Assembly: GCF_000346465.2 (NCBI RefSeq)
Contig: NC_034011.1
Span: 18,145,848 to 18,209,847, forward strand
Direction of reading: 5' to 3'
Source of the DNA: Prunus persica
Taxonomy: Eukaryota > Streptophyta > Magnoliopsida > Rosales > Rosaceae
Length of the DNA stretch: 64,000 nucleotides
The notes under the pieces were generated by a model that ran no database searches, was not told the DNA's origin, and saw only the letters and a list, made by a program, of their open reading frames with translations. How positions within the stretch are numbered: the stretch's first letter is position 1; every line of letters begins with the position of its first letter. Made by a program: the position numbers and the translations under genes. Positions 36,899-48,189 of the stretch are shown here, piece after piece.

Positions 36899-37763
36899 AC
36901 TGGGGGGAATTGGCTTCTATTCGGTATTAGGTTAGTAACGCTTTGCTTACCTTGAAGAGCCCTTCAGTGATCTTTCTTGGGAAAGGTTTCTGATCAGCGA
37001 GCACCCTGCACACTGGATCGTATGTAGCAGTGGCCGACCAGTAGATCTTTTGGGCATTCGGAGGGTTTGGGGGATGGGGTGGGGAAGACGTTGATTGCTA
37101 GGGGTTTTTTTTTTTTTTTTTTGGTTGCTTCTTTAGTTTTTAAATATTTAATTATTTTTAATGAAAAATTGGATGAAACTACATGGAAACTAACAGTAGA
37201 GGCTAAATTGGCCATTAAAAATAGTCTAATGGTTAAATTGGCTGAAAAAATAATTCATAATGGACATTTCAACAAGTATTATAATTCAGGAGAGTTTTCA
37301 GTAGTTTACCCTTATTTTTAATAATACAAGAGTATATTAAATTAACACCAACAGTTAAATGATATAGGGGAAAGCAGCCACCAAACACTGGAAAAGGAAA
37401 AAATCCAAGTTCAAATTATAAAGACTTGGATAACAATAAACTCATTTCAACGAAACAAACCAAAATAACAGCTATTAATTGCTACTAATACAAATGTTGA
37501 CAATTGTATATTTGGCACAACAATATGATATGAATTGAAGGAAAATACTTGGAAGAACAATAGGTGACGTTGGAGCACATGTGGCAGTTGGGCTCAACAC
37601 GTAAACTCTTGCTTTGATACCATGAAGGAAGTTGAGGTTCCACCCCAAACTCAATTTGCAATGGAGGTAGTAACCCGACTTCTTATAAACCCAGACTAAG
37701 TTTCTTAACTTTTAAATGTGGGACAAACACTATAAAAAATACAATACTACTAAGACTTAAGAC

Positions 37764-39617
37764 TTACTTTCTATATTCTTCATTTGAATGATTCCAAGGG
37801 TCCACGCTAAAAGAGAAATCACCTCTAATTAGTCCTTCAGAAAAATTGATGCATTTTCTTGTCGATTGTGGCATATCATCATCAACCCAAAAACTTGCGA
37901 GCAGTTCTTCATCTAACCCAAGACCAGAACCTGTAGCTCTTTCAGTAGCATCCTTGTCATCTAAAAAGGTCTCCCACCAATCACGTTGAGTATGGTCCAA
38001 AATTGGTTCTTTAAAACTCAAACAATTTGAACTTTTGGTGAATCTTCTTGGTTGTGGCCTTATTATGGTCTTTATTGTTTCTTGGGATTTGTCTTTTATC
38101 TTTTTCATGCAATAATCCGTCCGCGATCGGGTGTTCCAGTAATTTTTCACATTATTCGCAGTCCTGCCTGGAAGTCTTCGAGCAATCAATGACCACCTTC
38201 AATACATAGCATGAGAAAGTTAATACATTTGTATGCTAGTTTTTTTTTTAATTTTTATTTTATTTTATGAAAATAAGCGATAATATATTATTGATGAACA
38301 AATAAAAGTACAAAGCAACTATGTGCCGAACATAAGTAAATCTTCTCCAGTGACCAAACACAACATATTGAATTGATCCGTAGAGAATCATGCACAACTT
38401 AAGCAATGACTAAATCGTCGATCTAGCAATCAGAAGCACATGTACTCAGACATACAATACAAATTCGCAGCGCAAACGATAGAAACAGCAAATTCGTATC
38501 GAAAGCCAAAACCTAAAAAGAAATAAAAATTTTAAATAGAAAAAAAATCACAGCAAACTCCTAAAGAATTTTTGAAAATTATTAGTCTAAAACAAGACCA
38601 CCACCACATCTTCTAGGCAACCCAAAGAAAATCATAACGTCATACCGGCTAAACTCATAGTCCCGTACTAACTAAGCCCGAACCCAACGCTACCAAACAT
38701 CTTTCCCTCTTTAGAGCTCCAAACTATGTCAAAGGGAGCCAACCTTGTATGCTAGTTTGCGTTTGAAAGATTTTACCAATAACAAAGATGAATAAAGTAA
38801 AAGGAAAAGGAGCCCAACATAGGTATAAAATTTCACCCAAGAAAACAAAGAGCAAATAAATTTCCTCCGTATGGATATATTAATTTAATTTTTGCTAGGT
38901 ATGGGAAACAATAATGTTGGGGAGAATATTATTGTGCCGTCGTTTAATTGGTGTCGCACCAAACTCTCCACTTATTTTGTCCTTTCGAGACAAAAAAAAA
39001 AGAAAAAAAAAGCACGGGATATGCTGGCACATGTTCGTATTTTTTATTTTTGTTTTGTTTTTAGGGGTTAGGGTTCAACCAACGCAACAGCAGTAGTACC
39101 ATGTGTGTTATGAGCGAGGAAAGAGGCATTTATTTATTGGTACCTGTTTCCTAGAAGCTTGTGAAGCCTAATTATTAGATCTACTTCATCCTCTGCAAAC
39201 TCTCCTTTCTTGATATTTGGCTTCAAATAGTTCACCCACCTTAGTCTACAGCTCTTCCTGCACCTGTTCAACCCTGCATCCATGCATAATGCAAAAATTG
39301 AGTTTTTATCACAAAACTTGTCACGAAATTATCAGGCTGCGTCTTAAACTTCGTTTTTGTCTTTGTTACAACATGCATATCAAAATGGCCTTTTATGTAT
39401 GACATCTCTTGAGCAGAACAAGTACAGAAAACCAATTAACAATGAGTGTAGAAGTTCAGGATGTCGTTTTTTCGGAGTTATATTTCACATCCATACCTGC
39501 TTTGTAAGGAACCTGGTGCCACTTTCCTTCACCTTGATTCTCAATGCACTGCCTCAGAAGATCATCTTCCTCTCTAGTCCAAGCTCCTTTTCTCACACTC
39601 AAGTCATAACCCTCCAT
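37764..39617 (-). CDS. MYB10: R2R3-MYB anthocyanin regulator, MYB10 type
   Basis: Subgroup-6 R2R3-MYB, a nuclear activator that with a bHLH and a WD40 partner switches on anthocyanin genes. Exons (minus strand): 39497-39617, 39144-39273, 37764-38196; all GT-AG, split codons rejoin as Gly and Arg, 227 residues. R2 starts [19 protein letters not shown] and continues through [20 protein letters not shown]3 includes the bHLH-contact signature [20 protein letters not shown] (DLx2Rx3Lx6Lx3R intact). The subgroup motif after R3 is RPQPRRF, and the tail ([34 protein letters not shown]) matches Rosaceae MYB10 proteins. The usual ANDV of dicot anthocyanin MYBs reads ANNV here ([12 protein letters not shown]). 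Intron 2 (38197-39143) contains a LINE fragment. No coding lesion is seen. A TATTTATGG-like box lies about 75 bases upstream of the ATG. Confidence 0.93.
38243..38744 (-). mobile_element. 5'-truncated LINE in intron 2 of MYB10
   Basis: A 14-bp direct repeat, TTGTATGCTAGTTT, flanks the segment (38229-38242 and 38745-38758). On the minus strand the segment ends with TTGTTCATCAATAATATATT, then AT-rich sequence and an A run, as plant LINE 3' ends do. It lies in the same orientation as MYB10 and makes up more than half of intron 2. Confidence 0.8.
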
Positions 39618-39689
39618 GTTTTCTTTTAGCCAGCGTTGTATGCTTGCAGCCAGCTTATTTTGTGCCTGCTAGTTACTTCAAGCGTCCAG

Positions 39690-39705
39690 AAGCCATAAAT
39701 AAAGG
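39690..39705 (-). promoter_or_regulatory. candidate TATA region of MYB10
   Basis: On the gene strand CTTTATTTATGG lies about 75-90 bases before the ATG, the best TATA-like box in the proximal upstream region. The repeated R6 minisatellite known from some red-fleshed apple MYB10 promoters is not seen. Confidence 0.35.
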
Positions 39706-39865
39706 GTCTCCCACGGCATGGAGACCATCAAATTAGACCTTACCAGGCCAGTGACGTGCATGCCTCATATCCACAGAAGCAAAAAGTGACGAACTTTAAA
39801 AGATTGCAACAGTTATTAATTCTGAGTCATAAATGAGCTACCAGTCAAATTATTAAATATATTTC

Positions 39866-40263
39866 TATTTACACTAACACCTCTGAAGTTTTTTGTATTT
39901 TCACAAAATTCCCCTCGAGTCTCAAATATTACACGAACACCCTCTGAGATTTAAGTTTGTTTTCACAAATCCCTTTTTCGTTGATTGTTTGTCCAAAAAT
40001 TGATGATTTCATTGAAAAAAAAAAAACTTATGCAAATGAAAAAATTAACCTCAATAAAATATCTGCAATCCAATCTCAAAAGTCAACTTTGTCATTTGGA
40101 GAATTTGTTTTGTATAAAATCATCCATCTTTGGATGAAAAATAAATAAAAAGGAGTTGTGTGAAAATAATTTAAAACCTCAGGAGGTGTTTGTGTAATTT
40201 CTAAAACCTCAAAAAATTTTGTGAAAAAATCGAAAACTTTAAAGGTGTTAGTGTAAATAACTC
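39866..40263. mobile_element. foldback MITE, copy 2 of 4, upstream of MYB10
   Basis: Clearest copy: ATTTACACTAACACC at the left and GGTGTTAGTGTAAAT at the right are exact inverted repeats, and similarity between arms continues inward (TTTTCACAAAATT on both). It lies about 250 bases upstream of the MYB10 start codon, inside the likely promoter. Confidence 0.75.
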
Positions 40264-40639
40264 ATACGCAACCTAACTCATATATAAGCAGCAGCTTTTC
40301 TATACTCAATAATCTTCATACTATTCTACTTTAGCTAAGCTCATGATGGAAACAGGATCTGGATTTGTGTGCAGATGATGATGTCCACTCATATATAGTC
40401 AAAACACATTGTAAGAATATGAATGCAGCACCGTGTAACTTGTTACTACACACACATCACCTGGAATCCTGCTTTTGATTTTTTGTCTGCATGCTCCCAA
40501 CAGGCTGCCTTACTTTTGAAGTGTTAGTTTGTAATTCGTTGTGTCTGGTTTATGAAAATGAAAACAAAGATTCGCGGGACAATTGAAGTACCAAACCACT
40601 AAACTACAACACCTAACATTGTTTCCTCAAATTATTGTA

Positions 40640-40765
40640 ATACTTACTTGAGCTAAAGTTGGTGGAGTGTTAACCAGAGTCGTAAATATTAGGAAAGGGG
40701 GAATCGAAGTAAGGACTTGTGTATGAGTAAATGTTCTTAACCACTTAAACTACAAGCCTTTATAT
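40640..40765 (-). mobile_element. degenerate tRNA-derived SINE-like unit
   Basis: On the minus strand a box A-like TAGTTTAAGTGGTTAAGAAC is followed about 30 bases later by box B-like CTTCGATTCCCCC. No tail or duplication could be set. Confidence 0.35.
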
Positions 40766-41139
40766 GAATTCAACTTTAGAGTGAAAAAAAGGGATAAAAC
40801 TTCAACAAGAATAATATTGGACGATATATGATTAAGTTGAAAGAGGAAAACAATAATTTAAAGGAAGTAAAAAGATAATATTCAAAAAGCTCAAACAAGA
40901 TATGTCCTTATTCAAAAAGCTCAAACACGACCGACTGATTTGTAGTTTAGACGGGGCATTGGTGGAAACTACACTAGCAAACATAGAATTTAAGCCCATG
41001 AAGAACAAGAGGAAGCTACATAATTTAATTGGAGGTATTGAGGGATAGCGTTTGGATCGATATGCAATTAGGTGGAAAATCTGATTATAATTTCTTTTGT
41101 TTTGCATGGTAATTATATTGTTTAAACTTGAGGTTAAAG

Positions 41140-41989
41140 GTTCAGAAAAACTACTCTTTCAATTTTTTATTATAGGCCTCATTAAAACCTTGCCATAAAA
41201 AATCTCCAATAGAGAAAAATTCGATCCAAAAAAAATAATACCACCGCACCTAAATAATGCAAACACAAATCTAGGCCATAGTTCTGTCCTTATCTAACAG
41301 AATGCTTAGCCATAGGGAAGCACGGTCTGTCCAGAAAAGTCGAGATCTTGCTCTCAATCCATGCTGGGCTAGGCCATGTGCCACCCCATTGCCTTTTCGA
41401 TGTTGATAAAACACTCCAGCCACCTCTTGATCAACCATTAACCGACGAACATCCTCCACCACATTGCCAATATTACTCCACGAATCCAAACCATCTTTGA
41501 GAATACAAACAGCTTCTTGAGAATAAAGACCAATGGTAAACCAAGTAAAACCCATGTATCCCATCATCAATAAACCTTCCCGGACAGCCGCCAACTCAGT
41601 GCCCAAAACATCTAGATCAGGTGGACCACCAGAAGCAAACCCAAAGATAAAGTTTCCGTCATGATCACGACAGCAGTCCCCAGACCCCGACCACTTTGCT
41701 CACGACCCACAGCCCCATCAAAGTTAAGAATAAAAGTATTTACCCGTGGTTTCAACCAATGGACCTGTTGAGGTACGAAGGGGAGCTTGGACCGCTCCTC
41801 ACAAGATTTGAACACCTCCAGCATCTCCATCGTGTTTTCCACCATATTATCCATCCGTGTAATTTGTTTCCCATGCAAAGAGTCGTTACGTAGTTTCCAC
41901 ACACTCCACACACAACAAGCAAAGTGCTCTAAGTCAGCCTCAAAAATATCAGCTAAAGCTTCTTTTCTGTTGTAACGAAACAAACACAA
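41140..41989 (-). pseudogene. LINE-type RNase H region (3' end of a non-LTR retroelement)
   Basis: Two frames on the minus strand: one with CCVWSVWKLRNDSLHGK and WLKPRVNTFILNFDGAVG, the other with GTELAAVREGLLMMGYMGF and FYQHRKGNGVAHGLAQHG. Together they form the C-terminal zinc-binding and RNase H-like domain common to plant LINEs and to 'putative ribonuclease H' relics: D in NFDGA, E in ELAAVREGL, D missing in a clear form, and H-N-AH near the end. A frameshift near 41620 separates the halves. The 3' part (to about 41140) has the GGAGATTTTTTATGGCAAGG phrase often seen after such genes. The upstream reverse transcriptase is absent. Confidence 0.7.
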
Positions 41990-42029
41990 GTTTGTATGTC
42001 ACGGATCCTTTTCTTTAATGTCAAATAGA

Positions 42030-42350
42030 TATTTGTTCCATTTGAGGTTTTGGAGGTTTCAAAATTTACACTCACACTCTCTAGAGGTTTCAAATTGATT
42101 TCACAAAACTCCATATGTTAATTTTTTATCTAACAATTGGTGTTGTCATAAAAACAAAATTCTTCGAATGACAAAGTTAATTAAGAGATTAGATTGTACA
42201 TATTCATGACGTCTAATTGTTTAAGTTAATTTTGTCATTTTAAAGAAGTATTCTTTATGAAATGATAAAATTTTCAACATAAAATTAAAGGAAGGGGTTA
42301 GTGAAAAGAATTTGTAACCTGGCTGGTGATGTCATTGTAAATAACTCTAG
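42030..42350. mobile_element. foldback MITE, copy 3 of 4 (degenerate)
   Basis: Recognisable text: AAATTTACACTCACACTCTC, GAGGTTTCAAATTGATTTCA and the end TCATTGTAAATAACTCT. More diverged than copies 2 and 4. Confidence 0.5.
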
Positions 42351-42650
42351 CAGAAAAGAAGAAGAAGTTACTTAAACTATGTTAGTATGAAAATTGTATT
42401 GTCATTTCCTAGATTCTAGCATAGGTTGGGAATTAGTGTGTGAACATGTTTTACTGGAAGCTTTGGCGCAACACATTCAATTATGGATTTTTGAAGTATG
42501 ACGTGATCGATATGAGAAACTGAGTTCAGGTAAATCATGACATAATCATGCATTCATTATAGGATTCCTAGTTGGAGTTATTTTCAATCAAGTATTTTCA
42601 TGTTAATCTTATTTTTAATAGGATTAGATTTTATATCTTGAGATTATTTT

Positions 42651-45238
42651 TGATAGGACCCGATCCAAATTCCGCTTTGGAATCCGAGCCAGACCCTGTG
42701 CGTGACCGACACCTGGCGAATGTCGGGCACAAATGACCTATTTGCCCTTCTATACAAAACATGATAAAATAATAAGGTTAACGTCTACCGAAAAACTGAC
42801 AGAGTTTTTCTTGTAACTGGCTCAATACCAAATCAGTTACACCTGTCAAAACAAGTATATATATACAACCAACTGCAAGAATACGTATATATACATTCCA
42901 ACAGTTCAATTCTCAGTCTAGGGCAAAAAATCAGAGCGACTACTAAGAATTTACAAAGGAGTGAATCCTTTTACAAAACAAAAATCCTACATCAAAAGAA
43001 AGGCGCGGAAGATGGGAAACGGCCCGGTGGTGGATTCCTGTGCACGTCTACTGCCTGGGGGCGCAAAACAACAAAAAGGATGAGTGGACCCAAAAACAAA
43101 GTTTAGAAAAATAGTATATGAACATACTAACCCCACTGTAAAAACAGTTATACAAACTAGTTTATTTTCTTTATTTATGAAATCAATGCATGTATCTAAT
43201 TATACATTTGAAACCAGTTTAAAACTATCACCTAGGTGTACCCTTATTTCCGTCAATTCCTTATATCCGTCAATTCCTTGCATCACCATAGGTGACACAT
43301 ACTCGCAGGTCTCAGTGACACGAAGTCAGTCCGAGCCGCAACTCGCAGGATGCAGGGGACCGTAGTTCACCTGATCCGCATTACTCGCTCCACACGAGTT
43401 CGAGTACTAAGGAACTTGTGGGGCAACTGTCAAGCATGCTGACTAAACCGAAGGCAACAATTATAATCCGAAGGCAACATTTAATCTCTGGGTACAAGGT
43501 GATTTAAGAAAATGTAAAGTTTCTGAAGCAAAGCTGTTGAATAATTAACTTTATGTAACCTTTAAAATTCTGCTGCCATTTATCTGATAAGTAACGAGAA
43601 TATCTTTTCCTATATTCTTTAAAGGGAATTTCACTCGGCAGCATGCAACATAAAATATTTAACAGAATAAAACAGCTTATAATTGAAACTGAACTGCTTA
43701 AATTCATTTATTAAAACAAAGAGTCCACTTACTGATAGTCCGAGCTCGCTGGACCTCTTGAAGGTTCCTCCTGCGGATCAACTGGTGCCCGGGTGCCTGA
43801 TTCAATGACCATAATATTTTATTAATACAATATAGTATTAAATTAAAAACCCTACCCCCGGCTCCTAAAAGTACGTGCGTCAATTTAAAGTTATCCCTAT
43901 GCCCATAAAAGCTTTCCTTCCACGTGGGATAGTTTAGCGGTATCTTGGGACTCAAAAAGCGCTAACGTCCCAAAAAGATCAACCGGGGACCCTACGGGTC
44001 CATGACCTCACAATATGATCCAGAAGCCGCTAGAAGGTCCAATATATCTAGGACACATGTCCCGAGGGTATTGGTGTCGATCGGACGGTCGGATTGATCA
44101 CGATCGTGTAATTGCATAATTTCTAAACCCTAGCCCTAGAGTTCGCGATTTCGGAGTATCCGGGACTCCGATTCACAATCCGTCGAATCCTACACGATTC
44201 TGGAATTATCTGGAGTAACATATCTGAATTTGATTACGATTCAACGGCTCAACAGTATTGAACCCGAAAATCGCACAATATGGAAAAATCCGTTCGAGGC
44301 TCAAACGGTATCCAAATTGAGATCCGCGAATTCCTACGCGCTCGTGACAACCTAAGGATCACATCAAGATACAGTTCCACTGCACCACCCTCGCCCACGC
44401 GCCGCCGCACGTGCCGGCAGCGATGGGTATCCAAAACGATTACGCATCGCCAGAAAATCTCAAAACCACGGCTCCAAACTCCTACCCTAGGTATAACACC
44501 ATATTTGGAACCACTTTTGTTCTTGGACCTACCCCAAAAACTGACCGGAAGTGGCCGAATACGGAGGTCGAAAACCGGCCGAATTCCCAATTCAAAAATT
44601 CATTATCTACACTAAGAACCGATTAATTCCTACCCAACAGGCAGCTAGAACAGCTCGAGAGGTTCAAAATCCATACCTGGATCGTCCGATTTGGTTGAGA
44701 AATGAGGGAGAACGACGGCTGTGAAATTCCGGTGACACCCGCTCGATTTTCTGCAGTTTTCGGCGGTTGGAGTGGCTGACGGCGATGGAAACCGGGTAGG
44801 AAGAGAAGAGGAGGAGATGACGGTTAGAACAAGACTGGTCTCGTGACCGGTGGTGGTCCGTGGTGGCGACGGCCACTCGAAGAACAAAACTGTCGGAGGG
44901 GGAAGAGAAGAGTTCGCGAGGAGAGAGAGAGAGAGAGAGAGAGAAACTGAGGGAGAAGAGAGAGAGAGAGAGTGAGGGTTATAATCTGATTTTGTCATAT
45001 TACCATTTTGCCCCTCATGATATTTTAACCGTATTTTCTTCGTTAAAACTCCGATTCGAGCCCACTTCGTGTCTATGAACTCATTTCGTCGTATTCTACG
45101 CAACGGTGCATGTGAAATTGTCAAATTCCTTTTTGGTCAAAAAGTCAACTTTTCGTTAATAATTATTCCAAGGGCAAAATTGTCTTTCCTCATAATAAAT
45201 TACTAACTAAATATGAATTTTACGTTTGGGTCATTACA
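42651..45238 (-). mobile_element. solo LTR, 2.6 kb, inverted relative of the LTR at 14065
   Basis: On the minus strand it begins TGTAATGACCCAAAC and ends GGGTCCTATCA. Flanks ATTTT (42646-42650) and ACTTT (45239-45243) differ by one base, an aged 5-bp duplication. Similarity to 14065-16759 runs the full length: the CGATCGTG-rich stretch, the 'GTTGCC..CGGTTTAGTCAGCATG' block, the leader, and the CCACTCATCC..GGCAGTAG block. No internal genes. The leader (about 44650-44985) contains CT/GA microsatellites and a splice-donor-like ATCCAG/GTATGG. Confidence 0.8.
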
Positions 45239-45554
45239 ACTTTCCTAGTTAAACTCTATTTTGTTTTAAGTGAAAATATTATGTTTTCATCATTTTGGTC
45301 TTGGAAAGTATGTTTCAATTAATATTCTATTTGGCTTCGTTATTTACATATTGATATACATTGTTTCATTGGATAACAATTGATGGTTGGAAAACTATCT
45401 TTTATAATATAGAATATGACGAAACCATATAGGATTCCAAGACTATCAAATTGAATGCATGGCAAGACTTTGAGTTAGGGCTATGGGCCTTCACGTGATT
45501 GTGGAGAATAGGTTTGTATAAATCATTGTGTGCATCTCCACTACTATATTTTGC

Positions 45555-46112
45555 TCTTTGCGCGACGAATAACAAAACGTCGCGCAAAGTCTTATTTAGT
45601 CGCACTAATTTCAGCGCGACAAAAAATTCGTCGCGCATATTCCGTCGCGCGAAGATCGTGAAGAAAGCCTTTGCGCGACGAGGTATAACCCTTCGTCGCG
45701 CAAAACTGTGAGACGGGTAAACCATCGTTGCACCAACGGTGTGGAGACGAAACAACTGTTCGGCGCATAAATATTTGCGCGACGACCAAGCATTCGGCTC
45801 CAGTATATTTGCGCGACGACAGGAATAGTGCGACGAAACTTAATTCGTCGCGCAAAACTTGTTCGGGAGACGTATATGTTCGTCGCAGAACCATTCGCGC
45901 GATCAGAAAGTTTTCGTCTCTCATATCTTTGCGCGACGAAAATCTCTGTCGTCGCGCAGAATTGGTTGCGCGACGAAACATTTCGTCGCGCAAAACGTGT
46001 TTGCGAGACGTATGTATTTGTCGCGCAAGAATTAAAAGTAATAAAAAAGTTGATTTTTTATTTTTTTTTGTTACATGTGGGTTTGCGCGACGAAATGTTT
46101 TCCGTCGCGCAA
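45555..46112. repeat. left subterminal array of the first CACTA element
   Basis: Many copies of TTGCGCGACGAA and its inverse TTCGTCGCGCAA, mostly arranged as close inverted pairs, for example around 45558-45587 and 45965-45995. Presumed binding sites for the element's TNP1/TNPA-like protein. Confidence 0.85.
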
Positions 46113-46299
46113 AAATAATATTACAATTTTTTTAAATTTTTAAAATTTTTTTTTTTAAATAAAATTGGTTTTTTTTTATTGATTAAACAATGAAATTGCA
46201 AGAAAAATAAATTAGAATAAAATTTTGTTATAAAATAAAATAAATGTATTACAAATAAAATAAATGTTTATGATGAAAATAAATACACTAATAAAATAA

Positions 46300-48125
46300 T
46301 GAAGCAAAATCAACCGGGTCGTCGCCAGTATGCGGCTCGGAGGTCTGGGCGTCCACCGGGGCAGTGGTCTGGTGGGCATGCTCGGGGTGGACGGGCTGGG
46401 AGGTCGGCACATCAAAATGCGGGACTGTGCGAGGGACTGCAGAATGACCGACATCTGGCACTGAAGAGTGGCCACCTGTGCTGTCAAAGCAGTGACCTGA
46501 CTGTTCGACTGCGCTGATGAACGGGGTCTGGGTTCCCTCTGCCTGGCATTCCCCATCCCTCGACAATATGTCCCCGGTCTCCTCCCTAGAGTCTGATCCA
46601 ATGTCTCCGTCAAGATCTGAAACCCAGCATCCTGTGGAGGATCCACAGACTCGATCGGAGTATCGGGAGGAAGTTGGGAGGCAGACTCCTGAAGAACCAA
46701 CTGGCTCATCTCCACCATCGTCGTCTGTTTAGCATAACATAAAATATAAATTCAAACACTCATATAATGAACTTTAAAGTTGAATCGTAACAGAAGAACT
46801 AAAATTAAATAATACTTACATGAAGGGATTCGGCCAACTCATTCCCAGGCCGAACATAAACGTCGCCAAAGACGTCGATCTCTGGGAATTTGGACCCCCC
46901 CCTAAATTGAACAAAAGAAGACAAATATTAGAACGACAAAATAAATTAAGAATAATGAAAAAGTAAAAAATTAAATAAAAATTATTCTATTATTACCTGA
47001 CGCCGTGCATCCATCTGATAGGAGAAGGGCCTGGAACCCGAATGATGGAGAAGAGTCTTCTTCTTCCTATTGCCCTTATTGACTTTGGCTTTATTCTGTT
47101 ATACAAAAAATAAAACGTATTAGTTGAAATTGAAATTAAATATAAAAAATTAAAAAAACATTTGTAATAAAATAAATTAAAATATAAAAAATTACCACAA
47201 AAGCGGCCGCCTGAAAATGAGCGCAAAGCCACGCCCAACTATCCTCTCGCCCCTCAAGCTCTTTCGGGCAACCCTCTTGAAGAGCGACTTGCGGATCATC
47301 GAACGCCTCAAAATGGTGGTGCAAGTCGCTCTTCCACTGCTTGTACCTCTCAGAGAAGAGTCTGTTGACGTACGCCAACGACTCTTCGTCAAGGTCCTCC
47401 AAGTTGTAGTTCGTCTGCAATAAATTAATTACATACATTTAAATAATATAAAAACTACGTTTGAAAGAAAAAGAATGAAAAGGCCTACATACCGACAACT
47501 GGCCGCGAACCGCAGTCTTGGTCTCGTCAGGCATCACCTTCCAAGACTTCCATTGCATCGGGCAATAGCTTCGAATGACATGACCAATGTCGTGGGCCAA
47601 GGAGCTATGCAACTCCGCCGTCGGTGCAGCCCGATGTCGCTCGTCGTATCCGATGTTGATACGACTGTTGGTCACCCGGGTGACCTTCGCCGTCTTCAAT
47701 TGCCGACACGGCCCTCAGGTGTTCTTCTTTGCTGCAAAGAAAGATGACATGAATGTTAAATAAAAAATAAATTTAACAATCAAATACACACATACAAAAA
47801 TTAAAAAACAACAAGAAGAAATAAAACATAAAATGAACTGGATAAAAAGGAAAGCTATACCTGGCTGTGACCCCGACGCATCCGTGGATGTGGCGTCGGT
47901 GGTGCTGGCCGGCCGATGACGCCGCCTGGCGCTAACAGGCTGCGCCACTGATGACGCTGATGAGGCAGGCGCCTGGGACCCCGCAGGTGCAACTGCCAAG
48001 TGGTCCATCAGTGCTGGCGCAGTGGCAGCAGATGCTGGAGCAGTGGCAGCAGATGTCGACTGAGTCGGGGGCTCCGAACTCTGCGTGGTCGTCACCGCCC
48101 TACGACATGTAATCAGGTCTGACAT
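46300..48125 (-). pseudogene. CACTA TNP1-like (Ptta/En/Spm) gene, lightly damaged
   Basis: Second protein of the element, by analogy with TNPA a binder of the subterminal motif. GT-AG exons on the minus strand: 47861-48125, 47493-47731, 47196-47414, 46997-47095, 46820-46901, then from 46724. It opens MSDLITCRRAVTTTQSSEPP right after an acceptor, followed by an A/P/S-rich stretch. Conserved parts: INIGYDERHRAAPTAELHSS with IRSYCPMQWKSWKVMPD (Transposase_24-like), DEESLAYVNRLFSERYKQWK, KKKTLLHHSGSRPFSYQMDA, and VYVRPGNELAESLH, then a glutamine-rich coiled-coil-like end (SNSQVTALTAQVATLQCQMS). Lesions: TGA for a likely CGA early in exon 2 (NT-stop-GPCRQLK), and one base too many at a run of eight G at the exon 5 acceptor. 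The last exon can be read to 46300 or, in another frame, to 46212. Confidence 0.78.
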
Positions 48126-48189
48126 CTGCACAATTTCATAAATACAGAAACGAATTAATAAAATATACGAATATCCGATATTGATATGA

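Larger units (their letters stand above)
35545..37311. mobile_element. Mutator-like element (Pack-MULE type) with long TIRs
   Basis: Both ends begin GGGTAAACTAC reading inward, and the inverted repeat continues for roughly 170 bases (35545-about 35720 against 37311-about 37140) through blocks such as GAATTATTTTTTCAGCCAAT. A perfect 9-bp duplication, TTATTTTTA, flanks it (35536-35544 and 37312-37320), the Mutator signature. No transposase. The interior holds a strictosidine-synthase-like fragment and a splice-like sequence of unknown origin (36907-37090), and was later hit by the hAT MITE at 36118-36898. Without that insert it is about 980 bases, a normal Pack-MULE size. Confidence 0.88.

Noticed and set aside
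45555..46112. Regularly spaced short repeats resembling a CRISPR array
   Set aside because: The repeats are 10-13 bases, occur in both orientations, have irregular spacing and flank a CACTA terminus in a plant genome; they are subterminal transposon motifs.
45402..46135. Several long overlapping open frames rich in Arg/Ala/Thr
   Set aside because: Artefacts of the GCGCGACGAA repeat, which lacks stop codons in several frames.
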